A stretch of DNA of 64,000 nt from Flavobacterium defluvii. Lineage in GTDB: Bacteria; Bacteroidota; Bacteroidia; Flavobacteriales; Flavobacteriaceae. The stretch is from contig NZ_FQWC01000003.1 in NCBI RefSeq assembly GCF_900129555.1, positions 372,001 to 436,000 on the forward strand. Reading direction: 5' to 3'. Numbering within the stretch: the first letter of the stretch is position 1; every line of letters begins with the position of its first letter. The notes beneath the pieces are model-generated. The model searched no databases. It had not been told where the DNA came from and saw only the letters and a list, made by a program, of their open reading frames with translations. Shown piece by piece: positions 17,893-26,990 of this stretch. The position numbers and the translations under genes are program-made.

Positions 17893-20127
17893 ATGAAAAA
17901 CAAATTTATATACTTCTCGGCAGCATTAGCGGTTATGCTTTTTGTTTCGTGCAAAAATGAAGTACAAAATTCAGAATCTGAATCAGCTCAAAAAGAATAT
18001 TTAGGAAAAGAAATCGGTACAGAACACGATGCCGAAATAGATAAATTAATTTCTCAAATGACACTTGAGGAAAAAGTTGGAATGCTTCATGGTAACAGTA
18101 TGTTTGCCAATGCAGGCGTAAAACGTTTAGGAATTCCCGAATTAAAAATGGCCGACGGTCCGCTTGGAGTTCGCGAAGAAATCTCAAGAGACAATTGGGC
18201 TCCGGCTGGCTGGACAAACGATTTTGCCACTTATTATCCTGCAGGCGGCGCTTTGGCAGCAACGTGGAATTCTGAAATGGCGCATACTTTTGGAACTAGT
18301 TTAGGTGAAGAATTACGTGCAAGAGACAAAGACATGTTACTTTCTCCGGCAATTAATATGGTAAGAACGCCGCTTGGAGGAAGAACTTACGAATACATGT
18401 CAGAAGATCCGTTTTTGAATAAAAAAATTGCCGTGCCTTTGATCGTTGGTTTACAGGAAAAAGATGTAATGGCTTGCGTAAAACATTTCGCCGCAAACAA
18501 TCAGGAAACCAATCGTGATTTTGTAGATGTGCAGATTGACGAGCGTACACTTCGCGAAATTTATCTTCCAGCTTTTGAAGCTTCTGTAAAAGAAGCAAAA
18601 GCGTACAGTATAATGGGCGCTTACAATAAATTTAGAGGAGAATATTTATGTGAAAACGATTATATGCTAAATAAAATCCTTCGTGACGAATGGGGATTTA
18701 AAGGAATTGTCGTTTCAGACTGGGCTGCGGTACATTCAACAGCAAAATCTTTGAAAAACGGTTTAGATATTGAAATGGGAACACCAAAACCTTTCAATGA
18801 ATTTTTCTTAGCCGATAAATTAATCGCTGCAGTTAAATCCGGAGAAGTTTCAGAAAAAGAAATTGATCTTCATGTAAAACGTATTTTAAGAGTTTTATTC
18901 CAGGTTAAAGCAATGGGCGGCGGCGAGCGTGCAAAAGGAAGCATAGCAACCGAAGCACATTACCAAGATGCTTACAAAATTGCTGCAGAAGCCGTAGTTT
19001 TATTGAAAAATGAAAATAACGCATTGCCATTGAAACTGGACGGAGTTAAATCTATCGCCGTAATTGGAAACAACGCTACAAAGAAAAATGCACTTGGCGG
19101 ATTTGGCGCAGGAGTAAAAACAAAAAGAGAAATCACACCGCTTGAAGGTTTAAAAAATAGACTTCCATCTTCCATAAAAATCAATTATGCTGAAGGATAT
19201 TTAGAGCGTTACGATAAAAAGAACAGAGGAAATTTAGGAAATATTACGGCTAACGGTCCAGTTACAATTGATGAACTAGATCCGGCAAAAGTGCAGGAAG
19301 CGGTAGATGCAGCTAAAAATTCTGATGTTGCGATCATCTTTGCGGGTTCCAACCGCGATTACGAAACGGAAGCTTCAGATAGAAGAGATTTACATTTGCC
19401 TTTCGGACAAGAAGAATTAATTCAGAAAGTATTGGCAGTAAATCCAAAAACAATTGTAGTTTTTGTTGCCGGAGCACCTTTTCAAATAGAAAATATCAGC
19501 CAAAAATCGCAAGCTGTAGTTTGGTCTTGGTTTAACGGTTCTGAAGGAGGAAATGCTTTAGCCGATGTATTATTAGGAAAAGTAAATCCGTCAGGAAAAT
19601 TACCTTGGACAATGCCAAAACAGTTAAAAGATTCTCCTGCACACGCTACTAACAGTTTCCCTGGAGACAAAACGGTAAATTATGCAGAAGGAATTTTAAT
19701 AGGATACCGTTGGTTTGATACTAAAAATGTTGCGCCATTATATCCTTTCGGATACGGATTATCATACACGACTTTTGCTTTTGGAAATGCAAAAACAGAT
19801 AAAACTTCTTATGCTCAAAACGAAACAATCTCCGTTTCTGTTGAAGTAAAAAACACAGGAAAAGTAGATGGAAAAGAGGTAGTTCAATTATATACTTCAA
19901 AATCAAATTCTAAAGTAACACGTGCAGCGCAGGAATTAAAAGGATTTACAAAAGTATTGGTTAAAGCCGGAGGAACTGAAACCGTTACGATTAAAGTTCC
20001 GGTAAAAGAATTGGCTTATTATGATGTTGCGGCCAAAAAATGGACAATTGAACCGGGAAAATACACTTTAAACGTGGGGAATTCTTCAAGAGATTTAAAA
20101 TTCAAACTTGATGTCACAATTAAATAA
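17893..20127 (+). CDS. GH3 beta-glucosidase, lipoprotein
   Basis: Trims glucose from the ends of de-branched cello-oligosaccharides, the last step of xyloglucan breakdown. The 744-residue protein has a type II signal with lipobox LFVSC. The order is: GH3 N-terminal barrel (about 50-340), alpha/beta sandwich (about 365-590) and a fibronectin-III-like C-terminal domain (about 640-740). The nucleophile is Asp276 in GIVVSDWAAVH; VKHFAANNQETNR and MADGPLGVR are usual GH3 substrate-site stretches. It is followed by the GH5 gene after one base, so the two are coupled. Glucosidase rather than xylosidase activity is preferred from context. Confidence 0.93.
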   Translation: MKNKFIYFSAALAVMLFVSCKNEVQNSESESAQKEYLGKEIGTEHDAEIDKLISQMTLEEKVGMLHGNSMFANAGVKRLGIPELKMADGPLGVREEISRDNWAPAGWTNDFATYYPAGGALAATWNSEMAHTFGTSLGEELRARDKDMLLSPAINMVRTPLGGRTYEYMSEDPFLNKKIAVPLIVGLQEKDVMACVKHFAANNQETNRDFVDVQIDERTLREIYLPAFEASVKEAKAYSIMGAYNKFRGEYLCENDYMLNKILRDEWGFKGIVVSDWAAVHSTAKSLKNGLDIEMGTPKPFNEFFLADKLIAAVKSGEVSEKEIDLHVKRILRVLFQVKAMGGGERAKGSIATEAHYQDAYKIAAEAVVLLKNENNALPLKLDGVKSIAVIGNNATKKNALGGFGAGVKTKREITPLEGLKNRLPSSIKINYAEGYLERYDKKNRGNLGNITANGPVTIDELDPAKVQEAVDAAKNSDVAIIFAGSNRDYETEASDRRDLHLPFGQEELIQKVLAVNPKTIVVFVAGAPFQIENISQKSQAVVWSWFNGSEGGNALADVLLGKVNPSGKLPWTMPKQLKDSPAHATNSFPGDKTVNYAEGILIGYRWFDTKNVAPLYPFGYGLSYTTFAFGNAKTDKTSYAQNETISVSVEVKNTGKVDGKEVVQLYTSKSNSKVTRAAQELKGFTKVLVKAGGTETVTIKVPVKELAYYDVAAKKWTIEPGKYTLNVGNSSRDLKFKLDVTIK

Positions 20128-20128
20128 G

Positions 20129-21364
20129 ATGAAAAACACAATCAAAACTTATTTATTGAGTACGTTTTTATGTTTCTCTTTTTTAAGTATTTGGGCTTGC
20201 AGTTCTGATAAAGAAGAAGAAAAACAAGAAACAGTTGAAGTTGTTGGTTTATATCCAAGTTACAATACCAATCCAATTGCAGCTGATGCATCTGGAATGT
20301 CGAGTACAGCGGCTCAATTGGCAGCGAAAATAAAATTAGGTTGGAATATCGGAAACACTTTAGAAGCAACCGGAGGCGAAACTGCTTGGGGAAATCCAAA
20401 AGTGACAAAAGATTTAATAGATGCCGTTAAGGCAAATGGATTCAATGCGATAAGAATTCCGTGTTCATGGAATCAATATTTAGAAAATGCTGCAACAGCA
20501 AAAATTAAAACAGAATGGCTGGACAGAGTTAAAGAAGTCGTTCAGTATTGCGTTGATAATCATATGTACGTTGTAGTGAATATTCACTGGGACGGCGGCT
20601 GGCTGGAAAATAACATCACCGAAGCCAAAAAAGTAGAAAACAATGCCAAACAAAAAGCTTTTTGGGAACAAATCGCAACACATTTACGCGGATTTGACGA
20701 ACATCTTCTTTTTGCAAGTGCGAACGAACCAGCGGTTGAAGATGCAACACAAATGGCAGTTTTAACTTCGTATCACCAAACTTTTATTGATGCTGTTCGT
20801 TCAACTGGAGGGAAAAATGCAAATCGTGTTTTAGTTATTCAGGGACCAACAACAGATATCGAAAAAACGAATAAATTAATGACCACATTACCAACAGATA
20901 AAGTGGCCAATAAAATGATGGTTGAGGTTCATTATTACGCTCCGTGGAATTTTGGCGGATTAACTAAAGATGAATCCTGGGGAAAAATGTTCTATTATTG
21001 GGGAGCAAATTATCATTCAACAACAGATACGGAACGAAATGCAACTTATGGAGAAGAAGCTGATTTGGAGAAAAATTTCAAATTAATGAAAACCCAGTTT
21101 GTCGATAAAGGAATTCCGGTTTTGCTTGGAGAATTTGGAGCAATTCGTAGAACGACTTTAACTGGAGATGCCTTAACTTTACATTTAGCTTCGAGAGCGT
21201 ATTATTTAAAAACGGTCGTAAAAACGGCAAAAGCAAATGGATTATTACCTTTTTATTGGGACGAAGGAAGTATTGGAAACAACGGTTTCGGAATTTTTAA
21301 CAGAACCAATAATACCGTTTTTGATACTCAGGTTTTAACAGCTCTGAAAGAAGGATTACAGTAA
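20129..21364 (+). CDS. GH5 endo-beta-1,4-glucanase, probable endo-xyloglucanase, lipoprotein
   Basis: Makes the first cut in the polymer. The ATG at 20129 follows the GH3 stop by one base; a longer frame starting with TTG overlaps GH3 and breaks the signal peptide. The protein (411 residues) has lipobox SIWAC and an acidic mature start CSSDKEEEKQE, the kind of charge seen after Cys in surface-exported Bacteroidota lipoproteins. The GH5 barrel covers about 60-405, with IRIPCSW, acid/base Glu200 in SANEPAV and nucleophile Glu335 in LGEFGAI. The wording resembles subfamily 4, which includes xyloglucanases; that subfamily call was made by eye. It is the only clear endo-acting enzyme in the locus. 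Confidence 0.9.
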   Translation: MKNTIKTYLLSTFLCFSFLSIWACSSDKEEEKQETVEVVGLYPSYNTNPIAADASGMSSTAAQLAAKIKLGWNIGNTLEATGGETAWGNPKVTKDLIDAVKANGFNAIRIPCSWNQYLENAATAKIKTEWLDRVKEVVQYCVDNHMYVVVNIHWDGGWLENNITEAKKVENNAKQKAFWEQIATHLRGFDEHLLFASANEPAVEDATQMAVLTSYHQTFIDAVRSTGGKNANRVLVIQGPTTDIEKTNKLMTTLPTDKVANKMMVEVHYYAPWNFGGLTKDESWGKMFYYWGANYHSTTDTERNATYGEEADLEKNFKLMKTQFVDKGIPVLLGEFGAIRRTTLTGDALTLHLASRAYYLKTVVKTAKANGLLPFYWDEGSIGNNGFGIFNRTNNTVFDTQVLTALKEGLQ

Positions 21365-21376
21365 GAAATTTTTATA

Positions 21377-21455
21377 AAACCATATAAATGATATAAGATA
21401 ATTTAAGTTTTTGTTTGATTCAGAACTTATTTTACTTATATCACTTATATGGTTT
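21377..21455. repeat. ACCATATAAG inverted-repeat element
   Basis: AAACCATATAAATGATATAAGATAA on the left (positions 21377-21401) mirrors the right arm at 21432-21455, whose complement reads AAACCATATAAGTGATATAA then GTAA. It occupies the gap between the GH5 and acetylesterase genes. Confidence 0.75.
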
Positions 21456-21477
21456 AAACAATTTAAATTGAGAAGAA

Positions 21478-23424
21478 ATGAAAAAAAGTATTGTATTTAT
21501 TTTTCTGATAATAAATGTTTTAGCTAATGCTAATGTCAAAATGCCTTTGCTGTTTTCTGACGGAATGGTATTGCAGCGAGACAAAAAGATTCCAGTTTGG
21601 GGTTTTGCTGATGCAGATGAAAAAATCGAGGTTCATTTTAACAAACAAATTCAAAAAACAACGGCTGATAAAAACGGGAAATGGACTTTAAATCTAAATT
21701 CTGAAAAAGCCGGCGGACCTTTCGAATTAATAATTATCGGAAAAAATAAAATCACGATCAAAAATGTTTTGGTTGGTGAAGTCTGGATTTGCAGCGGACA
21801 ATCGAATATGGAATTTCAGGTTTCTAAAACGATGAATGCCGAAAAAGAAATTGCAAATTCTGATTACCCAATGATTCGTCATTTTGGAGTGGCACAAGAT
21901 TTAAGCGGAAAACCAAAAGACGATTTAAAAGCTGGAAAATGGGAAGTCGCAAACAAAGAAACGGTTGGAAATTTTACAGCAGTTGGGTATTATTTCGCCA
22001 GAAAATTATATACCGAATTAAAAATTCCAATCGGGATTATCAATACTTCCTGGGGTGGCACAAATGTTGAAACCTGGACAAGCCGTGAAGCTTTTCAAAA
22101 AAGTGATGAATTTAAAAACATGATTGCTGATGTTCCGGTAATGAATGTCGATTCTATTTCAGTTTTATACGCAAAGCGAATGAAAGAAAGGGTCGAAAAA
22201 ATTCAAGGGACTTCTATAGGCACAGCAAATGAAAATACATTCAAAGAACTTTCTTTTGATGATAATTCTTGGGGTGAATTAAACACACCAGGTATATGGG
22301 AAAATCAGCCGCTTGGCGATTTAGACGGTATAGTTTGGATGCGAAAAACGATTACTCTTTCGGCAGAAGACATTAAAAATAAGGTAACGTTAAGCTTAGC
22401 AAAAATAGATGATGAAGATATTACTTATGTAAACGGAATTGAAGTTGGAAAAAATACACAATATGATATAAAACGTGTTTACGAAATTCCATTAAACATT
22501 TTAAAAGAAGGAAAAAATGTAATTGCCGTTAGAGTTGTAGACAACGGCGGCGGCGGTGGAATTTATGGCGAAGCACAAGATTTAAAATTAACGGCAGGAA
22601 AGAAAGATATTCCGCTTGACGGAAAATGGAAATTTAAAGTTATTGTAGTAAAAACATCTTTATCGCCAAATAGTTATCCGTCATTATTATACAATGCAAT
22701 GGTAAATCCGCTGGTTCCGTATGCTATTGAAGGCGTTTTATGGTATCAGGGCGAAGCCAATGTTTGGAGAGCGAATCAATATAAAAAAGCATTTCCGTTG
22801 ATGATTACTGACTGGCGAACAAAATTCAAACAAGGAGATTTTCCTTTTTACTTCGTTCAATTGTCCACTTTTGATGAATTTGGAGGAAACAGTCAAAAAG
22901 GAAGCCGTTGGGCAGAACTTCGCGAAGCACAATCAGAAACATTGAAATTGCCAAACACCGGAATGGCAGTTACGACAGATATTGGAAACGCAAAAGATAT
23001 TCACCCAATCAACAAACAAGATATTGGTTTGCGTTTGGCTGCAGTGGCTTTAAATAATATTTACGGCAAAAAGCAAGTTCACAGCGGACCAACTTATAAA
23101 TCTCAGGAAATAAAAGGAAGTCAAATTATTTTGACTTTTGATAATATCGGCAGCGGATTATCAACGCCAAATAACGATGAATTAAAAGGTTTTGAAATCG
23201 CCGGATCAGACAAAGTTTTTCATTCCGCAAAAGCGATAATAAAAGACAACAAAATAATTGTTTCAAGCGATCAGGTTCAAAATCCCGTTGCAGTGCACTA
23301 CGGCTGGGCAGACGACGATACCGAAATTAATCTTTTCAATAAAGAAAAATTCCCGGCATCACCATTTAGAACCGATAATTGGGAAATGATTACGGCAAAT
23401 GAAGTTTATAAAGTGAGTAAGTAG
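21478..23424 (+). CDS. SGNH acetylesterase, sialate O-acetylesterase-like (CE20 type)
   Basis: Removes O-acetyl groups, here probably from galactose residues of xyloglucan. The 648-residue protein has a signal peptide ending near NVLANA, an Ig-like region, then an SGNH hydrolase core split by an inserted jelly-roll domain (about residues 255-385, with WMRKTITLSAEDI and IAVRVVDNGGGGGIYG). Ser109 lies in ICSGQSNMEF and the catalytic His509 in DIHPINK; LWYQGEANV is the other family block. The split arrangement matches the xyloglucan acetylesterases described from Xanthomonas (CE20). Databases would often name it 9-O-acetylesterase, but no sialic-acid genes are near. Confidence 0.87.
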   Translation: MKKSIVFIFLIINVLANANVKMPLLFSDGMVLQRDKKIPVWGFADADEKIEVHFNKQIQKTTADKNGKWTLNLNSEKAGGPFELIIIGKNKITIKNVLVGEVWICSGQSNMEFQVSKTMNAEKEIANSDYPMIRHFGVAQDLSGKPKDDLKAGKWEVANKETVGNFTAVGYYFARKLYTELKIPIGIINTSWGGTNVETWTSREAFQKSDEFKNMIADVPVMNVDSISVLYAKRMKERVEKIQGTSIGTANENTFKELSFDDNSWGELNTPGIWENQPLGDLDGIVWMRKTITLSAEDIKNKVTLSLAKIDDEDITYVNGIEVGKNTQYDIKRVYEIPLNILKEGKNVIAVRVVDNGGGGGIYGEAQDLKLTAGKKDIPLDGKWKFKVIVVKTSLSPNSYPSLLYNAMVNPLVPYAIEGVLWYQGEANVWRANQYKKAFPLMITDWRTKFKQGDFPFYFVQLSTFDEFGGNSQKGSRWAELREAQSETLKLPNTGMAVTTDIGNAKDIHPINKQDIGLRLAAVALNNIYGKKQVHSGPTYKSQEIKGSQIILTFDNIGSGLSTPNNDELKGFEIAGSDKVFHSAKAIIKDNKIIVSSDQVQNPVAVHYGWADDDTEINLFNKEKFPASPFRTDNWEMITANEVYKVSK

Positions 23425-23429
23425 CTTTC

Positions 23430-23531
23430 TATCCTAACAGGTTTTCAAAACCTGTTAGGTATCCACTAGATTTTTTTATTAGTTTATATAAAAAATAAAT
23501 ACCTAACAGGTTTTGAAAACCTGTTAGGATA
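23430..23531. repeat. CCTAACAGG twin-hairpin element, copy 2
   Basis: 102-base element with the same two end hairpins as 16152-16262, starting TATCCTAACAGG and ending CCTGTTAGGATA, with an unrelated AT-rich middle. It fills the gap between the acetylesterase and GH95 genes. Confidence 0.85.
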
Positions 23532-23545
23532 AGAAAAACCAAAAC

Positions 23546-25942
23546 ATGATTAAAAAAACATTTCTCCTCTTACTTCTCACATTTTACTATACAAACATTT
23601 CGGCGCAATCCAAAAATATTTTATGGTACGATAAACCAGCCGAATTCTTTGAAGAAACCTTAGTTTTAGGAAACGGAAAAATGGGTGCAACGGTTTTTGG
23701 AGGTGCAAATGCAGATAAAATTTATTTAAATGATATTACGCTTTGGTCGGGCGAACCCGTAAATGCTAATATGAGTCCGGAAGTTTACAAAAACATTCCG
23801 GCCATTCGTGAAGCATTACAAAACGAAAACTACAAACTGGCAGAAGAACTCAATAAAAAAGTTCAGGGTAAAAATTCTGAATCTTATGCGCCTTTAGGAA
23901 CATTAGAAATCAATAATTCAGAAAAGGGAAAAGCAGTAAATTATCGTCGTGAACTAGATCTTTCGAATGCGATTTCAAAAGTAAGTTACGAAATGGCTGG
24001 CATAAAATATACCCGTGAATATTTCGTATCGGCTCCGGATAAAGTTATGATTATCAAATTGACAGCCGATCAAAAAGGAGCTTTGAATTTTGATATTAAT
24101 TTGAAAAGCCTTTTAAAATCAAATGTTGAAGTACGAAACAATATTTTAGTAATGACAGGTTCTGCGCCAATTCACGAAAATGCAGGATATAATGTTATTC
24201 CAAAATATCTGAATTTAAAAGAAAGAGGAACAAGATTTACAGGTTTAGTTCAAATCAAAAAAACAGATGGAAAGATCACGAGTTCAAGAGAATCGTTGAC
24301 TTTAACAGATGCAACCGAAGCGATTATTTTTGTTTCTGTTGCAACAAGTTTTAATGGTTTTGATAAAAACCCAGCATCAGAAGGTTTAGATGACGTTTCA
24401 ATTGCTTTGCAAAATTTGAATAATGCTTACGCAAAACCATTCGACAAGTTAAAAGAATCTCACATTGCCGATTATCAAAAATTCTTTGATCGTGTCAATT
24501 TAGATTTAGGAAAAACAACGGCACCAGATCTACCAACAGACGAACGTTTATTACGTTATGCTGAGGGAAAAGAGGATAAAAATCTCGAAATTCTATATTT
24601 CAATTTCGGACGATATTTATTAATAAGTTCTTCGAGAACTTTAGGCGTTCCAGCCAATTTGCAAGGACTTTGGAATCCGTATGTGAATCCGCCCTGGAGT
24701 AGTAATTATACAATGAATATCAATGTAGAAGAAAATTACTGGCTCGCAGAAAATACCAATCTTTCTGAAATGCATTCTTCGCTTTTGAGTTTCATTAAAA
24801 ACCTTTCAGTAACAGGAAAAGTAACGGCTAAAACTTTTTACGGAGTAGATAAAGGCTGGGCGGCGGCACACAATTCTGATATTTGGGCAATGACTAATCC
24901 GGTTGGACAGTTTGGAAAAGAAGATCCAATGTGGGCTTGCTGGCCAATGGCAGAAGCTTGGCTGAGCACACATATTTGGGAACATTATACTTTTACTCAG
25001 GATAAGGATTATTTGAAAAAAGAAGGTTATCCGTTAATGAAAGGCGCGGCCGAATTTTGTCTAGGCTGGTTGGTTACCGATAAAAACGGAAATTTAATTA
25101 CTTCGCCATCTACTTCGCCAGAAAATCAATATAAATTGACTGACGGATTTGTAGGCGCAACATTATATGGCGGAACTGCTGATTTGGCTATGATTCGCGA
25201 ATGTTTTGACAAAACGATAAAAGCTTCAAAAGCATTAAATACAGATGCTGATTTCAGAAATAAATTAGAAACAGCACTTTCAAAACTGCATCCATATCAA
25301 ATTGGTAAAAAAGGAAATTTGCAGGAATGGTATTTTGATTGGGAAGATAACGATCCTAAACATCGTCATCAATCACACTTATTCGGACTTTTCCCGGGCG
25401 ATCATATTACACCTTTAAAAACTCCTGATTTAGCGGAAGCTTCTAAGAAAACATTAGAAATAAAAGGCGACGAAACCACAGGCTGGTCAAAAGGATGGAG
25501 AATCAATCTTTGGGCAAGACTTTGGGACGGAAATCGCGCTTATAAAATGTATCGTGAATTATTACGTTACGTAGATCCGGACGGAAAGAAAACAGAAAAA
25601 CCAAGAAGAGGCGGAGGAACGTATCCGAATTTATTCGATGCTCATCCACCATTTCAAATTGATGGTAATTTTGGAGGTGCAGCTGCCGTTGCCGAAATGT
25701 TAGTTCAATCTGATGAAAATGAAATCCGATTACTTCCTGCTTTACCAGATGCCTGGGCAGAAGGTTCTGTAAAAGGAATTTGTGCAAGAGGAGGATTTGA
25801 AATTGAAATGAATTGGAATAATAAAAATATAACACAGGCTGTAATCTCTTCTAAAACAGGAGGAAAAACAACTTTAGTTTTTGGTGATTATAGAAAAGAG
25901 ATAATTTTGAAGAAAGGAGATAGTATAGAAATCAATTGGTAA
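23546..25942 (+). CDS. GH95 alpha-L-fucosidase
   Basis: Inverting enzyme that removes alpha-1,2-L-fucose from fucosylated xyloglucan; some members also accept alpha-L-galactose. The 798-residue protein has a signal peptide ending near TNISAQ, an N-terminal beta domain (about 25-280, opening with LVLGNGKMGATVFGG and LNDITLWSG), an (alpha/alpha)6 barrel (about 300-690) and a C-terminal beta domain. The catalytic acid is probably Glu526 in TSPSTSPEN; HPPFQIDGNFGGAAAVAEML is the typical C-terminal signature. It is the last gene of the locus and is followed by several palindromic repeats. Together with the acetylesterase and GH31 it makes a fucosylated xyloglucan substrate likely. Confidence 0.93.
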   Translation: MIKKTFLLLLLTFYYTNISAQSKNILWYDKPAEFFEETLVLGNGKMGATVFGGANADKIYLNDITLWSGEPVNANMSPEVYKNIPAIREALQNENYKLAEELNKKVQGKNSESYAPLGTLEINNSEKGKAVNYRRELDLSNAISKVSYEMAGIKYTREYFVSAPDKVMIIKLTADQKGALNFDINLKSLLKSNVEVRNNILVMTGSAPIHENAGYNVIPKYLNLKERGTRFTGLVQIKKTDGKITSSRESLTLTDATEAIIFVSVATSFNGFDKNPASEGLDDVSIALQNLNNAYAKPFDKLKESHIADYQKFFDRVNLDLGKTTAPDLPTDERLLRYAEGKEDKNLEILYFNFGRYLLISSSRTLGVPANLQGLWNPYVNPPWSSNYTMNINVEENYWLAENTNLSEMHSSLLSFIKNLSVTGKVTAKTFYGVDKGWAAAHNSDIWAMTNPVGQFGKEDPMWACWPMAEAWLSTHIWEHYTFTQDKDYLKKEGYPLMKGAAEFCLGWLVTDKNGNLITSPSTSPENQYKLTDGFVGATLYGGTADLAMIRECFDKTIKASKALNTDADFRNKLETALSKLHPYQIGKKGNLQEWYFDWEDNDPKHRHQSHLFGLFPGDHITPLKTPDLAEASKKTLEIKGDETTGWSKGWRINLWARLWDGNRAYKMYRELLRYVDPDGKKTEKPRRGGGTYPNLFDAHPPFQIDGNFGGAAAVAEMLVQSDENEIRLLPALPDAWAEGSVKGICARGGFEIEMNWNNKNITQAVISSKTGGKTTLVFGDYRKEIILKKGDSIEINW

Positions 25943-25978
25943 ATATAAAGCCTAATTGATAGTTAAATTTTAGAAATG

Positions 25979-26107
25979 AATTGCGTCCAGCTTTAGCTGG
26001 ATGAAAAAAAGAATAATGAAAAGGGCTTTAGCCAAACAATTGCTGTTTGGCTAAAGCCCTTTCCTATTAGCTCAAATATATCCTCCAGCTAAAGCTAGGA
26101 GGCAATT
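25979..26107. repeat. AGCTTTAGC intergenic element with large central hairpin
   Basis: 129-base element. The ends mirror each other (AATTGCGTCCAGCTTTAGCT and, inverted, AATTGCCTCCTAGCTTTAGC). In the middle an 18-base perfect stem (26020-26037 with 26045-26062) is built on AAAGGGCTTTAGCCAAAC with a 7-base loop. It closes the xyloglucan locus and probably ends transcription from both sides. Confidence 0.85.
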
Positions 26108-26117
26108 AAAAAAACAG

Positions 26118-26146
26118 ACCCGACAGGTTTCAAAAGCCTGTCGGGT
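26118..26146. terminator. CCCGACAGG hairpin, likely bidirectional terminator
   Basis: ACCCGACAGG (26118-26127) pairs perfectly with CCTGTCGGGT (26137-26146), followed by TTT. It lies between the convergent GH95 and CvpA-family genes and is related to the CCTAACAGG hairpins elsewhere in the window. Confidence 0.7.
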
Positions 26147-26168
26147 TTAATTCTAAACGATCGAGCTA

Positions 26169-26714
26169 TTATTTCTCTGTCTGTTCTTTTTCTTCTTTTG
26201 GTTTCTCAGAATGCTCCTTTTTAAACGTCTCGTACCATTTTTCAATCGATGGATAAACAAAAGCAGCAACTTTTTTTACCGGATTATAAAAAATATAATG
26301 GTCTAAAGTTTCTTTTTTAGCGAATGTATTATTGAAATTGATTTTTTCGAATAAAGCGATAAAAATACTCAAAATGAGAATGGTTTTTAAAACCCTGAAA
26401 AAACCTCCACCTAATTTATTCATCCAGCCGAGCATTGCAAAATCGGCAATTCCCGTTAAAATTTTGGCTAAAAAATAAACGCCAATCACGACCAGAATAA
26501 AAGTTAAGATAAAAGCTGTAATTTGAATATTGGTTGGATTCCAGGAAACGTGTTTTGAAATCATTCCGGTCATTAAAGATGAAAATTTAATAGCAAGATA
26601 AATTCCTAATAACAGGGAAATAAAAGAAGCAACTTCTACAAAAAGGCCGTTTTTAATTCCTTTATACAAACTATATCCTAAAAGTGCCGCAACGATAATA
26701 TCAAAAAAACTCAT
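26169..26714 (-). CDS. CvpA family membrane protein
   Basis: Protein of 181 residues with four predicted membrane helices (about residues 1-25, 28-48, 62-85 and 100-125) and a charged C-terminal tail rich in Lys and Glu. The opening FDIIVAALLGYSLYKGIKNG and the Gly-rich FAMLGWMNKLGGGFFRVLK are typical of the CvpA/colicin V production family, whose members are linked to envelope homeostasis; the exact role in Bacteroidota is not settled. It is monocistronic, convergent to the xyloglucan locus, with a strong promoter candidate just upstream. Confidence 0.85.
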   Translation of the reverse strand: MSFFDIIVAALLGYSLYKGIKNGLFVEVASFISLLLGIYLAIKFSSLMTGMISKHVSWNPTNIQITAFILTFILVVIGVYFLAKILTGIADFAMLGWMNKLGGGFFRVLKTILILSIFIALFEKINFNNTFAKKETLDHYIFYNPVKKVAAFVYPSIEKWYETFKKEHSEKPKEEKEQTEK

Positions 26715-26740
26715 GATTGGGTTTGGTGTTTTATGAGGCG

Positions 26741-26748
26741 CAAAGATA
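26741..26748 (-). promoter_or_regulatory. Promoter -7 element for the CvpA-family gene
   Basis: Reads TATCTTTG on the minus strand, an exact TAnnTTTG match, 27 bases upstream of the start codon. A TTG lies 16 bases further upstream (complement of 26765-26767). Confidence 0.5.
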
Positions 26749-26815
26749 TATCTTTTTTTAGGTTCAAAGGCTCATAGTGACAAAGGTTCATAGGTTTAAA
26801 AAATGAGATAAATTT

Positions 26816-26950
26816 AAACACATAGAAACATAGTTTTAAAATATCATACTAAGTCGTTTCACTTGCATAAATACACATAGATCTATGTGTTAAAGCTTGC
26901 TTTTTCAGCACTCTTATTCAAGATTACAAAATCTATGTGTCTATGTGTTT
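26816..26950. repeat. CACATAG intergenic element, copy C (inverted)
   Basis: 135-base copy in the opposite orientation to copies A and B: it carries GTTTCACTTG where they have CAAGTGAAAC. It has the perfect centre palindrome ACACATAGATCTATGTGT and the same ends, AAACACATAGAAACATAG and CTATGTGTCTATGTGTTT. It fills much of the 373-base gap between the divergent CvpA and 27088 genes. Confidence 0.85.
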
Positions 26951-26982
26951 AAATTTTTTAGGCACATTGAGTTTGAACTCTG

Positions 26983-26990
26983 TATCTTTG
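26983..26990 (+). promoter_or_regulatory. Promoter -7 element for the gene at 27088
   Basis: TATCTTTG on the plus strand, exact TAnnTTTG match, directly downstream of repeat copy C. No TTG at the ideal distance is seen. The leader would be about 90 bases. Confidence 0.45.

Noticed and set aside
21478..23424. Sialic acid metabolism suggested by the sialate O-acetylesterase-like gene
   Set aside because: There is no sialidase, epimerase or lyase gene nearby, and the neighbours fit acetylated xyloglucan.
11240..26950. CRISPR array made by the repeated CACATAG units
   Set aside because: Only three copies, kilobases apart, one inverted, with no regular spacers and no cas genes.
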